Position numbers and translations under genes: made by a program. From Cryptomeria japonica (Eukaryota; Streptophyta; Pinopsida; Cupressales; Cupressaceae), in contig NC_081411.1 of assembly GCF_030272615.1 (NCBI RefSeq), positions 216,950,154 to 217,014,153 on the forward strand: DNA of 64,000 nt. Direction: 5' to 3'. Numbering within the stretch: the stretch's first letter is position 1; every line of letters begins with the position of its first letter. Below the pieces are notes generated by a model. The model saw only the letters and a list, made by a program, of their open reading frames with translations. It made no database searches and was not told the DNA's origin. This document shows positions 32,523 to 44,412 of this stretch, in pieces.

Positions 32523-33117
32523 TTACTTTTTCTTGGCATCTTCTCCTTCCTGGTCTTTTAAGGTTGTCTCTCTATTTCTAAGATATTCCTTGATATGCCA
32601 CCATCCATCTTGTGCTTCAACCCTTCTTGCTTCCTTGTCATCATCAATATCCCAAACTAAAAATGGTCTCAAGGGTGGCTCAAATTCAGCCACATCCACC
32701 CACTCACCACCCTTGGTCACAAAAACTTCACCTAGCCTTGCCATCACTAAGAAGGTATTCAGACCCTCTTTCCATTCCTCTCTCACACATTCTCTCATCA
32801 CCCACTTCACATCCTCCATTATAACCGGCTCTAAACACCAAGCCAAAAAGATGGAGGCCACATCTGCATTTGTTTTAAAGCTAAAGGAAGATTTCATGTA
32901 TTTCTCTCCCAACATCATGTTCACCATGTCAAGGAATTTAGGATATTTAATTTTGAATATGTGCCTCATGTGTTCCTCTTTGATGATCCCTTTGAAGACA
33001 CCCTGTTGCTTTGCAATTCCTAAAGAAAAAATTGCTTCCATTGTATTCACCTTGCAACCAAACACCTTCCTACCAATTCGTCGATCAAAACTTGCACCTT
33101 TTATCTGCTCGATTTTC
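32523..33117 (-). pseudogene. Unrecognised ORF, truncated
   Basis: The minus frame is open from 33114 (after an in-frame TAG at 33115-33117) to the stop at 32523: about 197 codons. It has many charged and aromatic residues (EEHMRHIFKIKYPKFL, WVMRECVREEWKEGL, GGEWVDVAEFEPPLRPFLVW) and a Lys-rich end. Upstream the same frame seems to go on through TAG stops (RESFKLGSDD), suggesting an N-terminal part lost to stops. The + frame over the same bases (32461-33120) is less protein-like. I do not recognise a family; such ORFs are often carried by plant transposons. Confidence 0.4.
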
Positions 33118-33394
33118 TAAGAGTCATCACTTCCTAGCTTAAAAGACTCTCCCTAAAAACAAGCCTTAATCAACACTGGAAAAGTTGGCATACATTCTAT
33201 CCCTTTCAAACACCCTATCCTTCTTCTCTAATTGCCGACAATGAGAGTATTCTAATGGATTTTAACCCTTTCCATCCCATCTACTTAGTCTTAAGGGTTA
33301 TTATCCCCCTTCTAGATTCTCTACATTCATCCCTTATGTAGTGTTGGCATCCTATCCTAGGGAGAAAGGAACCCTTTTTAAATCATCCCACCAT

Positions 33395-33830
33395 TCTATC
33401 ATCTACTCATTGTCTAATCCACACCCCCGGCTCAAAGCTTTGTTAGCATGTACATTTCCTTCCCTTAAGATATGGGACACTTTAAATTCTTGAAATATTT
33501 TAAAAGATTCAAAATTAACTTGATGTATTTATTAATCTTCCAATTTGAGCTTCTCCCCAGGCCATTGCAATTACCACAATCTATGAATGACCCTCAAGGT
33601 GAATTTTATAGACACCAATTTGAATAGCTAGCCTTATCGCGAGCAGAGTCACTTGTGTTTTTGCTTCATTATTTGTTCCATCCTTGAATCTGTGTGCTCC
33701 AATCACTAAGATTACTCCATATTCATTTCGTGCAACATACCCAATACTGAATCTTTTGGGGTTTCTTTTGCAAGCACTATCAAAATTTATCTTCACTCAT
33801 CCTTGACTTGGTCTCTCCCATAAAACCTTT
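33395..33830 (-). pseudogene. RNase H domain relic (LINE/RVT_3 type)
   Basis: KINFDSACKRNPK and IGYVARNEYG, then TNNEAKTQ and KIHLEGHS match the plant RNase H domain common at the end of LINE polyproteins. The third acidic residue (usually LEGDS) is His. In-frame stops occur upstream (TGA where Trp is usual) and just after GHS (TAG). The frame continues to HILREGNVHANKALSRG (about 33450) and EWWDDL (about 33385), typical of the domain's end. No reverse transcriptase was found next to it. Confidence 0.65.
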
Positions 33831-34245
33831 CTTGTTAGCAATGAGATAGGATCAACCTGAAGAGGCACATGAACAGACCAATAGTAACCTTTTATTATTG
33901 CAAAGTTGAGACACCATTTTCCTAATAGAATATTCCTTTACAATCTACATCTTTGAACTTGAATTTCAACATATTATTTCAAGATTCATAGCTATTAATA
34001 TTTAACACTTGGTGGCATATTTTGTTGGAATCAAAATCTTTTAAACTATCTCGGAACTATTCACATGATATAGAGAAAGTTAGACATTAAAATTCCACAA
34101 AATCAGTAGGTACTCAATAATAAACAAAATCTTGTGGAATTCAAAGTTGACAAGAAGTTCCTTGAAGGATCTACTTCATTATTATCTTCAATAATAAATT
34201 GACTTTCTAATGTAGACTAATTTCTTCTAGATTCACTAAAGGAAA

Positions 34246-34500
34246 TTAATGCTCTTTTTTTATATCATCCCTACCAAGGTCTTGAGGCATCTTCCATCTA
34301 TACTTGCATGTGCCATAAGTACTCAACATTTTAACTAATTCATCTTTCCTTTCTTCGTCATTCCTAAGATGTTGCTTAATTAACATTCTTTTCTCTATAA
34401 CTTTGTCCAATATTTCCTCATTCAGGTTATAAATAGAATCATCTTGGGCACCAATAAAAACTTCTTTGAACCATTTCAATATAGGCTCATCATCTTTTAT
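34246..34500 (-). pseudogene. Short unrecognised ORF
   Basis: The minus frame of about 85 codons is charged and helical in look (LDKVIEKRMLIKQHLRNDEE). It starts after an in-frame TGA. No family recognised; it may belong with the ORF at 32523-33117 or be chance. Confidence 0.25.
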
Positions 34501-36724
34501 TTAATTTGTATCACAACTTTGGTCAATTAACCTTTTGATGATAGCTAATTCTTCATACTATAATTTCTCAACCTTTTGCTTTAACCCTTCCATTTTATCA
34601 TGGAATTCTTGTACCAAATTATTTTCTAATTTTATCTACACAATCCACATTCTAACCTAAGAAATATTCTCATTACTAAAAATAGTTTTCTTAATAAGGT
34701 TATGTCCTAACTAATTCCTTAGTGTGGACCTATTCACAAGTTAACTTATGCCCTAGGTGTCTTTCTAGAAGTTAGTTATAAATGAGCTATGTATCACATT
34801 TACTTCTTGTGTCCTAAGTCATTTAATATTTATTTTAAGTTGTCTCAAACATAGGATTAAGACACGTGTTGCCATCTTGTTTAATCTTTTGGACATCTAA
34901 AAGTGACCATTAACATTTTGTCAATTTATCCCTTTTTATTCATTTATCCCCTATCTCAATTAATTAAATAATTGATATTTATTTAATTAATTAGTAATTT
35001 ATTCTTCTGTTTCCTAGTCAACTCCTATAGGATATTAATTTGATTAATTTTCCTAGTTACATACCCCCCTTAACCCTTCATCTATTTAATTAAATTTAGT
35101 TTTAGCCTTTTATCCAATTTTGAATTAAAATTTATTTACAATTCCTCACCTTTTCTCTCTCCACTAGTCAAATCCTCTAACATTTCCCACTTGCACCTAA
35201 GTCTAATCTGAATCACATTCTAATTTTCCCTCTAATATTCTTCTAATTGTGTGCACATTCCAAATCATGTCATTAGGGAGAGGGCCAACTCATGCCATAA
35301 ATGGTCACTCAAGTTGACCAATCATCCTTAAAAGTTATCTACTTTTGGGAGGGTACTTGGAGTGTGGAGACAATATTTTCCTTTATGGTAGAGTCTTGTC
35401 TATGCTCCAAGTGGACACTTCCTCCAACCACCCCTTCTCATATGCATTCCTAGGTTGCACACTTTCCAACCTAACATGAGAGGTGAGGAAAAAATGATCC
35501 TCAACCATTGATCACATGTAATTAATCTTGTCCCTCCATCTCATCTCCCTTCATTAAACCAACACTTAACCAATTTTCCTCATTTTTTATTCTCATATGC
35601 AATTGTTATCGAATTTCATGCAATCTTGATTACATGAGCACCCTTATGATGCCAAAATTGTGAGCACATATTAAATTCACTATCGTTGGAAAAACCATTG
35701 GATCAAGGAGATCATCATACTTGGTCTTTAATGATCATTTTGCGGGTTTGATCTCTTTTCTTCCCTAATATTGACTATTGTGATTTTATGTGATTTTGAG
35801 TGATTTTAGTGCATTTCCATTCCTTTTAAAATCACTTTTTGTTGCACACATTTGAGTTCTAGCTTGCACATATGCACTATTCCTACATGCTCATATGAGC
35901 CTAGATATCAAAAAGCCTAGAATATCACTCCCTTTAAGAGGCCTATTTGAGGATTTCATCACCCCAAAGGATGACCTCAAAGACGTTCACTACCGAGGTA
36001 TATAAATGGGTATGATAAAAATTCATAGCGCAATTCATCTCTTATCGTGTTCAACAAAATCTTGAGGCTTGGGTGATACCAAGTTAGGGGTGCAAGGCTA
36101 GTTCAAATGGCTTGACTAACGTTCCCAACCCATGCTTATGATGGAGTGGCGTTCACGAAAGTGCCTCATATACCCTCCTAGTATTTAGAGGATGAAATTA
36201 GATAAAATTTATTAACATAGGTAGGACCTTTCAGCCACTACTCAAAGTGGTGCAAGGGGTGCAGATTGTACCATCAAGTTACTCACAATGTACTCCCTTG
36301 AGTAAAGATAGGAATCCTTGGACTTGGATGTTTTTAGCCACTCAGAGAGAGGGGAAAGGTGATTTCATGTGCTACTAAACCCCTATCTATCATCTCTCAA
36401 AAGAGAGGTTCATCACGTCGATCTTGAAGTATTGGTGCTTGCCCTATGAGCCTTCACTGAGTTGTCACTCTTGCTTGAATAATATAGGACTACACTTTCT
36501 AGTGTTTCTTCTTGTGATACTGATACTTGCATATAATTTGTGTCTTACCTACTATCTACTTTGATCATTTACCTTTTAGCATCTTTTGCCAAAAAATATC
36601 AATCAAATAATCCAATCAGTTATCTTGGTTCGATAGAATTTTCATGTGTTACAATGGATTCATAATTAATTTGTTAGATCTGTTGTCCTTTTGTTAGAAT
36701 CGCCCTGCCTCTATCTAGTTCACC
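34501..36724. other. Decayed non-coding stretch
   Basis: No gene. A block of TTAATTAATTAAAT-type simple sequence lies at 34940-35120. Sequence at 35980-36480 resembles LTR R/U5 DNA but has no matching partner in the window. Confidence 0.3.
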
Positions 36725-37062
36725 TTTTAGTGGATTCATGTTGTGGACTGGCAACTTTATCAGTTTTCAGTAGATTCGTTATTGTTTTGGCAGATTTGCT
36801 AGTCAAGATAGTCACCTTAAATTAATGAAATTGTATTATATTTTGGTGGAAATGCCCATAATTCAATGGGTTTGTTTGTCATATCTATTCCAACATTGTA
36901 GTAGAATCACTCTACCATTTAGAGGAATTGTCCTATTGAAGCAAATCATATTTCAATGATTTTGATCTATATTTTGACAGATTTGTCCTAAATCAATCCA
37001 AGTCACCTTTTAGTGGATTAACCCTATATTTTGGTCGATTCACTCTCTTTCAGTAGGATTGA
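36725..37062. repeat. Degenerate ~20-bp phased array, AGTGGATTC core
   Basis: Variants of (A/C)AGT(G/A)GATT(C/T) recur at about 36731, 36771, 36791, 36826, 36847, 36867, 36902, 36923, 36957, 36978, 37014, 37034 and 37054. Intervals are mostly 20-21 bp, or 34-36 and 40. Spacers differ. It is more worn than the other arrays in the window. Confidence 0.55.
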
Positions 37063-37737
37063 TGGGTCCCTAAAATTCCATACAGTTCATGTGTCATCCT
37101 TGGTCTACAAACATAAATCATCAGATTCGTCATAAACCACAGAAACAGCCTATCCTTTAGCATATTTGCGTAGAAATTTTTTATGTAGAATTAAACTATG
37201 AATCAACGGAATTGATTTATGTTTTAGCAAGGCTTCTCCCCATACATTTTCTAGAGAAAAACTCCTCTTAACCTTAAATTTCCATGAAGATTTTAAGCCT
37301 TCCCGGGAATGAATAATTTTTCTAAACATTCTACACAGAGTTACAAACAATTTTATCTAATCACTCATCCAAACATCATTGTAAATCCATCCTCTTGGGT
37401 CAAGGATCACCCTAAATGTATCAAAAAAAATCACTAAACCAAACCCCACCAACATCTAACTTCACATGACAAAGTTAAGTAAACCTAAATCTTAGGCAAA
37501 CCCCCATCCTAGTACTTTCTTAGGAACATAGCCTATCTTGAATTGGTTGATCCTTCATTTAAGCCAAATCACTTTGATCTAGGAATTTGACTTGCATTGA
37601 TATCCTATCACTTGAGAACTTTGCCTATCTCAAGTTACATACACATTCATCTAAACATTGGCTATGATTTTCAACTTATGTCTGAGTGTTAGATAGATCC
37701 TCATCCACTAATCAAATATTCAAATAGTCAAATGGTA

Positions 37738-38554
37738 TGTGAGCAAAAATTCAACTTCACCCTGATGAGCATTCATTCAACTTTTCATGACCATCAAAAC
37801 TCATTCACAAACAAAGAATAAAATGGACAAACAACCTGTAAGGAAACTTGCAGCCAATTTTATGATAATTTCCACATAACCCAATTTAGATTTCAATAAA
37901 ATAAACTCATATAATCCACATGCAAAGAATAGACAACATACCCATAAAATGTGACACAAGCTATATCCCAGGAAGACCCTCATGAGGGAAAAACCCAGCC
38001 TCCAAAAGCATCATCCACCATGTATTATCAACAATGCGTCCATTACAATACAACTATGGAAAGCCTTCAAAAACCCAGCAATAACCAAGCACTCCATGTG
38101 ACCAAGCATGAATCCACACATCCCATGTCATGCTTCCTCCTTCACAAATGCTAACCTGGCTAACCCAAACAACTACCCTTGTGATTTCTTTTATAAACAC
38201 AAGCTCCCACAAAACCACCAAGTGGTATTACATCAAAACCATGTGCCCAAAACCATGTGACAATAAAATATAATATTTTTCCTACCTACCCTTGACCCAC
38301 ATTTAATATTGGGTACTTCATCATAATTAAATTCCTCAATATTAAATAAATATAATATAATAATACCAATGTGTCAATACAACTCATCAAGTGGTTACAA
38401 GAATATTCCAAGGGAATCTCTACATGTTGCACATCCATCTAGGTGCTCCTAAGTGCAACAATACAATATAATTACATGTCCACCTCACACAATAATAAAA
38501 AAATATAATAATGAAACATCATTATGCAAGGTGTACAACACCATTTTCCCAACA
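37738..38554 (-). mobile_element. Reversed Copia-type LTR
   Basis: On the minus strand GAGTGGGAGAA (polypurine tract, 38556-38566) is followed by TGTTGGGAAAATGGTG, a typical LTR start. A TATAAAAG box lies near 38187 and a GGGTTTTTCCCTCATGAGGG stretch near 37990, the usual R/U5 landmark. The far end is not fixed and no internal coding remains to its right. Confidence 0.5.
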
Positions 38555-38566
38555 TTCTCCCACTCG

Positions 38567-40168
38567 TTATATACATTGCATAAGGGCCAAGAAGTAATCT
38601 ATCACATGAACAAGAGACTAATCTCTCCACGCACATATACCATCATGGAATCCAAGTGCTTCATGTGCTCCATCAAGATACCTTCAACAAGAAAAAAAAG
38701 TGACCACTATCTCATACATGAATGCTCCCACCCTCCATCATGCCACTGCCACTAGACATGAAAAGGCCATTCAAAGAGAAAGCCACACAATTTGTCACAA
38801 CAAATGATAAGTCCTGCACCAACTGATATATGAACACAAACACTAATCCAAAGGTATCCAATGCAAAGGTAGTTGTTTGCATAGCTGAAATAACACCCAC
38901 AACAAGTGCTAACACATCAACTATACATGCCTCCAAGGCATACAAACCAAGTGAATAACATCTCATCAACATATGCAACTTGTAACATGCAACCATAAGC
39001 CCCAAGTGCAATACCTACCATGTATGTACACCAAGGAACTCCCATTGCATTGGTAATGTCAATATCAGAAATGAATCCACTAACAACATATCATAGAAGT
39101 GTAACCATGTAGTATCAAGAACAACCACATCAATATGAACATCGTGTAAACTGATAACCTGCAAGTACCACTCTCACACCATGTCTCCAACATTATCCCA
39201 TGTTCTCCACACCAACAAAAGAAAGAGATAAAGGAACCTCTATGCCATCTCCCACATGGCACACATGAACACAAAACCAGTGAACACATAGCTCCAAACA
39301 ATCTTCATCCAATGTAATGTGAATACAAACATCCGGGAAGATAACCAAAAGAAAGAGAGAAACACTGCAAATCAAATGACGTAGTATGTCCTTCTACACA
39401 TACCTCTAAATGCCAACTATGTCATGTATGATCTCCTCCATATAACCCCACATGAAAAGCATAACAACACCTAAACACTGTTTAGTCCCTTGGACCAAAC
39501 AAACATATATAACATATAATCAACATGGATGTGAGCCTCTCATAACCAAGAAGATCAAACAAATATCCATTCCCAATTCCAAGGGAATATGCCCAATAAA
39601 CCATCTCCCAAACTAATATCAATGACTGCCACCATCATAATAATAACTCAAATGCACAAGGAGATAACCAATGACATACATCTCTCAAATGAACCCTCCA
39701 AAACTAAACATCTCCGTAGCTAAAGATCCATATCTATGAAGATAATCATAAACATAATGCACCTGAAAGGAACAATGTGTAATAACTCTCAAGTAGTAAA
39801 CTGCCAAGTTGACCAAGAGTGGGGAATGAGAATTCTCATCCAAAATATCTAAGTCATCATGACTCATCTAAGAACAATCTTTTCTCAAGTCTATACAAGG
39901 TGAATGCTCCTCGATCTTTCTGTTGAAACCGTCAACTATCTCAACACATGTCTCTAATCATAAGAAAGTATCAACATCACCTATGTCTCCATGTATCCAT
40001 GAGTACCTGTAACCAATCAATCCATGCCAAACTCCAAATACAACATAGCATTGCCATGAAGTAATCGAGCAAATGATCATGTACCCAATACAAAGAGAAC
40101 CACCAAGATTAATGTCAAAGCTCCAACTGTAGAATCAGGAACATAACATGACAACATGATCTAACCAA
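38567..40168. other. Non-coding stretch beside the reversed LTR
   Basis: About 1.6 kb without a recognisable ORF, perhaps the eroded internal 3' part of the reversed Copia element. Its right end is the insertion point of the Copia element at 40169. Confidence 0.3.
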
Positions 40169-41629
40169 TGTTGGAATTTGCATGAAGATTACATTAATGA
40201 TATGTTATGTTGTCATTGATGTCAATTGAACCGGTAATGGTATTTATGATATTGTTGATATTGTTGTTATTATTGATATTGTCTTGTAACTAGTAGGAAG
40301 AGATTTGAGGAAGATATTGTAAACCGGTATGTAAGTATGTGAGTTGAACTGGTCATCTGTGTATAAGGTTAAACCCTTTCTATGCAATGTAACCGGTAAA
40401 CCCTACCAATTGTTTTGTTAAACCCTAACCGATTAAGTTTACTGAAATGGTTATCTTGGTTTATTAATGATTGAGTGGTAATGATGGTGACACGTGTGAT
40501 CATTGTATGAAGATAAGTTCATATTGTTTTGGCACGTTTGTTTGATTGCCTAGGGAATGAGCAAAGTGGATTGCATCTAATGCAAAGCACATGATGAGTT
40601 ACAAGTCTGATGAAGTGGTGATAATGGAGCGGTTGGAATTTTCTTGAAGAATGTGTTTAGATTGCTATGTAAATCCAACATTCACACTTGAACTAATTTG
40701 TTTGTAATCTCTATGATAGAATTAGGTTTCTGTTGTGTTACCGACCTAATTGATTTGTATTTAAGATCAATGAAGTTGTTTTGTAAAAGGTGTTGGCAAA
40801 AATCAGTTAAGTGTGTGGCTTCCTAACCGGATAATGAATCTATAGTTTGAGTAAAGGCAGATTGAAGCTTAAAAGGATCTGATCAAGCAAATGTAGTGTT
40901 ACTCAGACAGATCAAGAAAAACCTATTGTCTTCTAACAATTACAGCAGAATTGAAATCCCCTAACCGAGTAAGCTCTAACAAGCTTGGTTACTTCTTAAA
41001 TCCTCTAACAAGGTGGTCCATTAGCTTGGATTCTCAAATCCTCTACCGAGGTTACTCCTAACAGGGTATTTGCTTTTTATCAAGGCATTTGTAAATCCCT
41101 TAACCAGGTGATTCCTAATAGGATCAGTTCTTAACAGGACTTATTGTAAAAGCTTTAACAGGCTTGGCTCCTAACAGGGCGAACTTCAGAAGAGTTCAGA
41201 TAGCTATCTTGTGAATCTCATCTCACCGTGGTTTTTACCTATTTGGGTTTTCCACATATAAACATTTGTGTCATGTGGTGAATTTTTTTTGTGGTTATGA
41301 TCTTATTTGTCGATTTGATTAACTACTTAGCTATTCTGATAAGGCGTGATAACTGGAAGCATTGAGAGATGGAGTGTGTTGATATATGATTAAGCATTTG
41401 GATGTTTACAAGATTAAAGTTGTTTACTGTTAAGTTGTTATAATAGTTAATCGATTGATGTTGAGTATTCTTATGAGTATTGATCTTGACAGTGATATTC
41501 TATTGATAAGTTTACTTTGTGTGATTGAGTTTGAGTTTGGGAAGTTTGTATCAGTTTTGCAATTTATTGATTCACCCCCCCCCCCCTCTCAGTAATCTAC
41601 TAGATACTTATTCTTTCATCATACCATCA
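40169..41629 (+). repeat. 5' LTR of the Copia element
   Basis: TGTTGGAATTTGCATG to CATACCATCA. It contains several CTAAC(C/A)(A/G)(A/G)G(G/T) words on a 15-bp or longer spacing (about 40970-41190) and a C-run followed by TCTCAG near 41575-41592. Confidence 0.93.
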
Positions 41630-41631
41630 AT

Positions 41632-41643
41632 TGGTATCAGAGC
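41632..41643 (+). promoter_or_regulatory. Primer-binding site, tRNA-iMet
   Basis: TGGTATCAGAGC begins 2 nt after the LTR; it is the standard plant Copia primer site complementary to initiator tRNA-Met. Confidence 0.9.
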
Positions 41644-41701
41644 ATCTTAGGTCCTCTTAAATCTAAAAGCCTAATAGCTTGAGAAAAAGATCTTGTAGAT
41701 C

Positions 41702-42640
41702 ATGATGAAGAAGGAAGGTCTGAAGTTTAACAAAGATAACTATAGGATATGGAACGACAAAATGAAGATTTACATCATGAGTCTGGGAATTCAGTATTGG
41801 GATCATGTAGAAACTAAGTAAATTGCACCTACTAGAACCCTGACTGATGATCAAAGGAAAGAACAACAAGAAAATCATCAAGCACTGGAAGCTATTATCA
41901 GTTCCTTGTCTGATGTTGAATATGTAAACTGCATATGAAGTATGGCAAAAACTTTAAGAGATTTATAGCGGTGATGAACATGTTAAGATTGCTAAAGAGG
42001 AGAGCCTAAGAGGAAATTTTGATGACATGAGGATGTATGAAGGTGAGAATATCTAGCAGTATGGTCAAAGGATAAAAGAGATAGTTGGTGAAATAAAGAA
42101 TGCAAGAGGGAAAGTGGAAGATGCCACAATGATCAGTAAGGTACTAAGAACCCTACTTCTGGTCTATGTTATATGAGTTGCAACTATTCAGGAGCTGAAG
42201 TCCATTGACAAAACTAAGGTAACTCTTGACTCTATCAATGGCAAACTTACTGCTTTTGAATTAAACAGTTATGATGGTAGTGTACAGAAATCAGAATCTA
42301 CATTCATAGCTTTTGCTCTAACCCATCTATGAGAAAAAGTAGAGATACTTGCCATGGCTATGAATCTAGATCCAACAGAGATGTTGATGATGAAGACAAC
42401 TTAGTGGAGCTTGAAGCATTATTGGCAAAATGACTACCTAAAGACACTGTAAAATATAGAGGTAAACTATCTTTAAAATATATTGCATGCAACAAGATTG
42501 GTCATATAGCAGTTAATTGTCCTAATGGTGAAAATGAACACAAGAGAGACAAATTCAAGAAGTATAAGGGTAAAGGCAAGAGAGATTGTCTTATAGCGGT
42601 TGACAGTGGTATCACTGATGAGGAATCTGATGATGATGCT
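41702..42640 (+). pseudogene. Copia gag, broken
   Basis: It starts MMKKEGLKFNKDNYRIWNDK, the Copia gag opening, and contains SSLSDVEYVN. There are several stops and frame changes. Near 42480 the zinc knuckle reads YIACNKIGHIAVNC, with Tyr where the first Cys of CCHC belongs. Confidence 0.75.
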
Positions 42641-42652
42641 AGTGAATATATT

Positions 42653-43126
42653 GTGTTTGTAGCTATTAATGAAGAGATATCAAATCAGAAGGCATTAGTA
42701 TCCAAGATGGATAACTCTGATGATTGGATCATTGATAGTGGTTGTTCACATCATATGACCGGTGATCGGAGAAAATTTCTTTCCTTAAAGGAATTTGATG
42801 GAGGTGTTGTTAGATTTGGCAATGACTCGCCTTGTATGGTTAAAGGTAAGGGAGTTATTTCTCTTAATGGGAAGAATAGTGTTGACAATGTCTATTAGGT
42901 TGAAGGTCTTAAGCACAATCTTCTGAGTGTGGCACAACTTAATGACAGAGGATACCCACTAGAGTTTAGAAATGGTATGTGCAAAATCTTTGACAATAAA
43001 GGTGAATCGATTGCAACTGGGAAACAAACCAAAGGTAATCTGTTTCATCTTAATCCTAAAGTTAGCAACTATTTGATTGCAAAGATAGATGATAGTTGGC
43101 TTTGGCATAGAGATTTTGTCATATAA
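42653..43126 (+). pseudogene. Copia protease and pre-integrase region
   Basis: WIIDSGCSHHMTGDRRKF holds the intact DSG active site (about 42725). VEGLKHNLLSVAQLNDRGY and LWHRDF (pre-integrase) follow. The frame is cut by one TAG (42896) and ends with a frameshift at about 43125, after which integrase is in another frame. Confidence 0.85.
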
Positions 43127-43275
43127 ACTTTGATAACATTGTTAAAGTGAGCAAGTCCAAGACAGTAAGAGGTATGCCTCAGCTAGACAAATCAGTTAAT
43201 GCTATTTGCAAATAATGTCAGTTAGGAAATATGACTTCTTGAACTTTCAAGAGAAAGTCCTTCTCAACAAAGCAC

Positions 43276-43707
43276 TTGTTAGATTTGGTTCATACAAATC
43301 TATGTGGACCAATAAGAACAAGAAGCATTCAAGGTGACATATATTTCATGATCTTCACTGATGATTGTTCAAGGATGATGTGGGCCACATTCTTGAAGGA
43401 TAAGAATGAAGCTTTTGGTAAGTTCAAGGCATTCAGGGCCTTAGCTGAGAAAGAGAGCGGCAAAAAGATAAAATGTCTGAGAACGGATCAAGGCGGTGAA
43501 TTTACCTCTGAGGAATTCACTAAGTATTGTGATGAGAATGGTATCAAACGACAACTTTCTGCACCAAGGATACCACAGTATAATGGTATCATGGAGAGGA
43601 ACAACCGGTCAGTTGTTTTAGCTGCTAGGACAATGTTGATACAAGGAGGTGTAGTGAAAACATTTTGGAAAGAAGCCGTAAGTACAATTGTCTACATAAT
43701 GAACTGA
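43276..43707 (+). pseudogene. Copia integrase core
   Basis: LDLVHTNLCGP, FTDDCSRMMW, CLRTDQGGEF and NGIMERNNRS give the D, D and E of the catalytic core, all present. The frame ends with TGA at about 43705. Upstream zinc-finger sequence (43127-43275) is scrambled by stops. Confidence 0.85.
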
Positions 43708-43741
43708 GTTCTGGTGAAAAGAGGTAAGGACAAGACCCCAT

Positions 43742-44412
43742 ATGAATACTAGTATGGAAGATCACCTGATGTTAGCTATTTTAAAATATTTGGTAGCAAT
43801 TTTTTTATTAAAAGAGGTGATTGCATTAGCAAGCTTGAAGCTAAGAGTGATGAAGGCATATTTCTTGGCTATTCCACCAAGAGTAATGCCTATAAATACT
43901 TCAACAACCAAACACAAAAAATTGTTGAGAGTGTTGATGTTTGAGTAGATGAATGTCCTGAAGTCTCGGAATGAACCAGTTCAAAGAAAAAGGATGAAGA
44001 TCCTTGCATATTGCTTTTGGAACCTGAAATTGTTAAATCGGAAACCGGTAAAACAAATTTTGATGCACTTGTTCAACCGGAACAAATAAATTCAAAAGAA
44101 GATGATAATGAAGAAGTTGAACCTAAAGAGGATGATCATGTTATTCATAGGTATGTGAGACTGAACCACAGTCCTGAATAGATTATTAGGGATAAGGATG
44201 TTGGAGTACTAACTAGAAGGAGAATAAGAGAGAACTCTTGCATGATCTCTACCATTGAACCAATAAGTGCTAAGGAGGCATTTGGTGATGATCATTGGGT
44301 TAAAGCTATGGAGGAGGAATTGGATCAAATTGAGAAGAACAACACTTGGAGCCTAGTACCCTGACCGGTAAACAAGAATGTTATAGGTACTAAATGGGTA
44401 TTCAGAAACAAG
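43742..44412 (+). pseudogene. Copia integrase-RT linker
   Basis: Recognisable pieces in different frames include the LGYSTKSKAYR-like segment (about 43865), an acidic linker, and the RT N-terminus (WVKAMEEELDQIEKN near 44300; TKWVFRNK near 44390). Frameshifts and stops make it non-coding. Confidence 0.65.

Noticed and set aside
32461-33120. 219-codon + ORF
   Set aside because: It lies opposite the 32523-33117 frame; its Ser/Pro/Leu/Phe-rich composition looks like the complement of a charged protein. The minus frame is preferred.
38712-39375. Leu/Cys/Val-rich minus ORFs that look like membrane proteins
   Set aside because: Overlapping frames in TG-rich non-coding DNA; no consistent start or domain.
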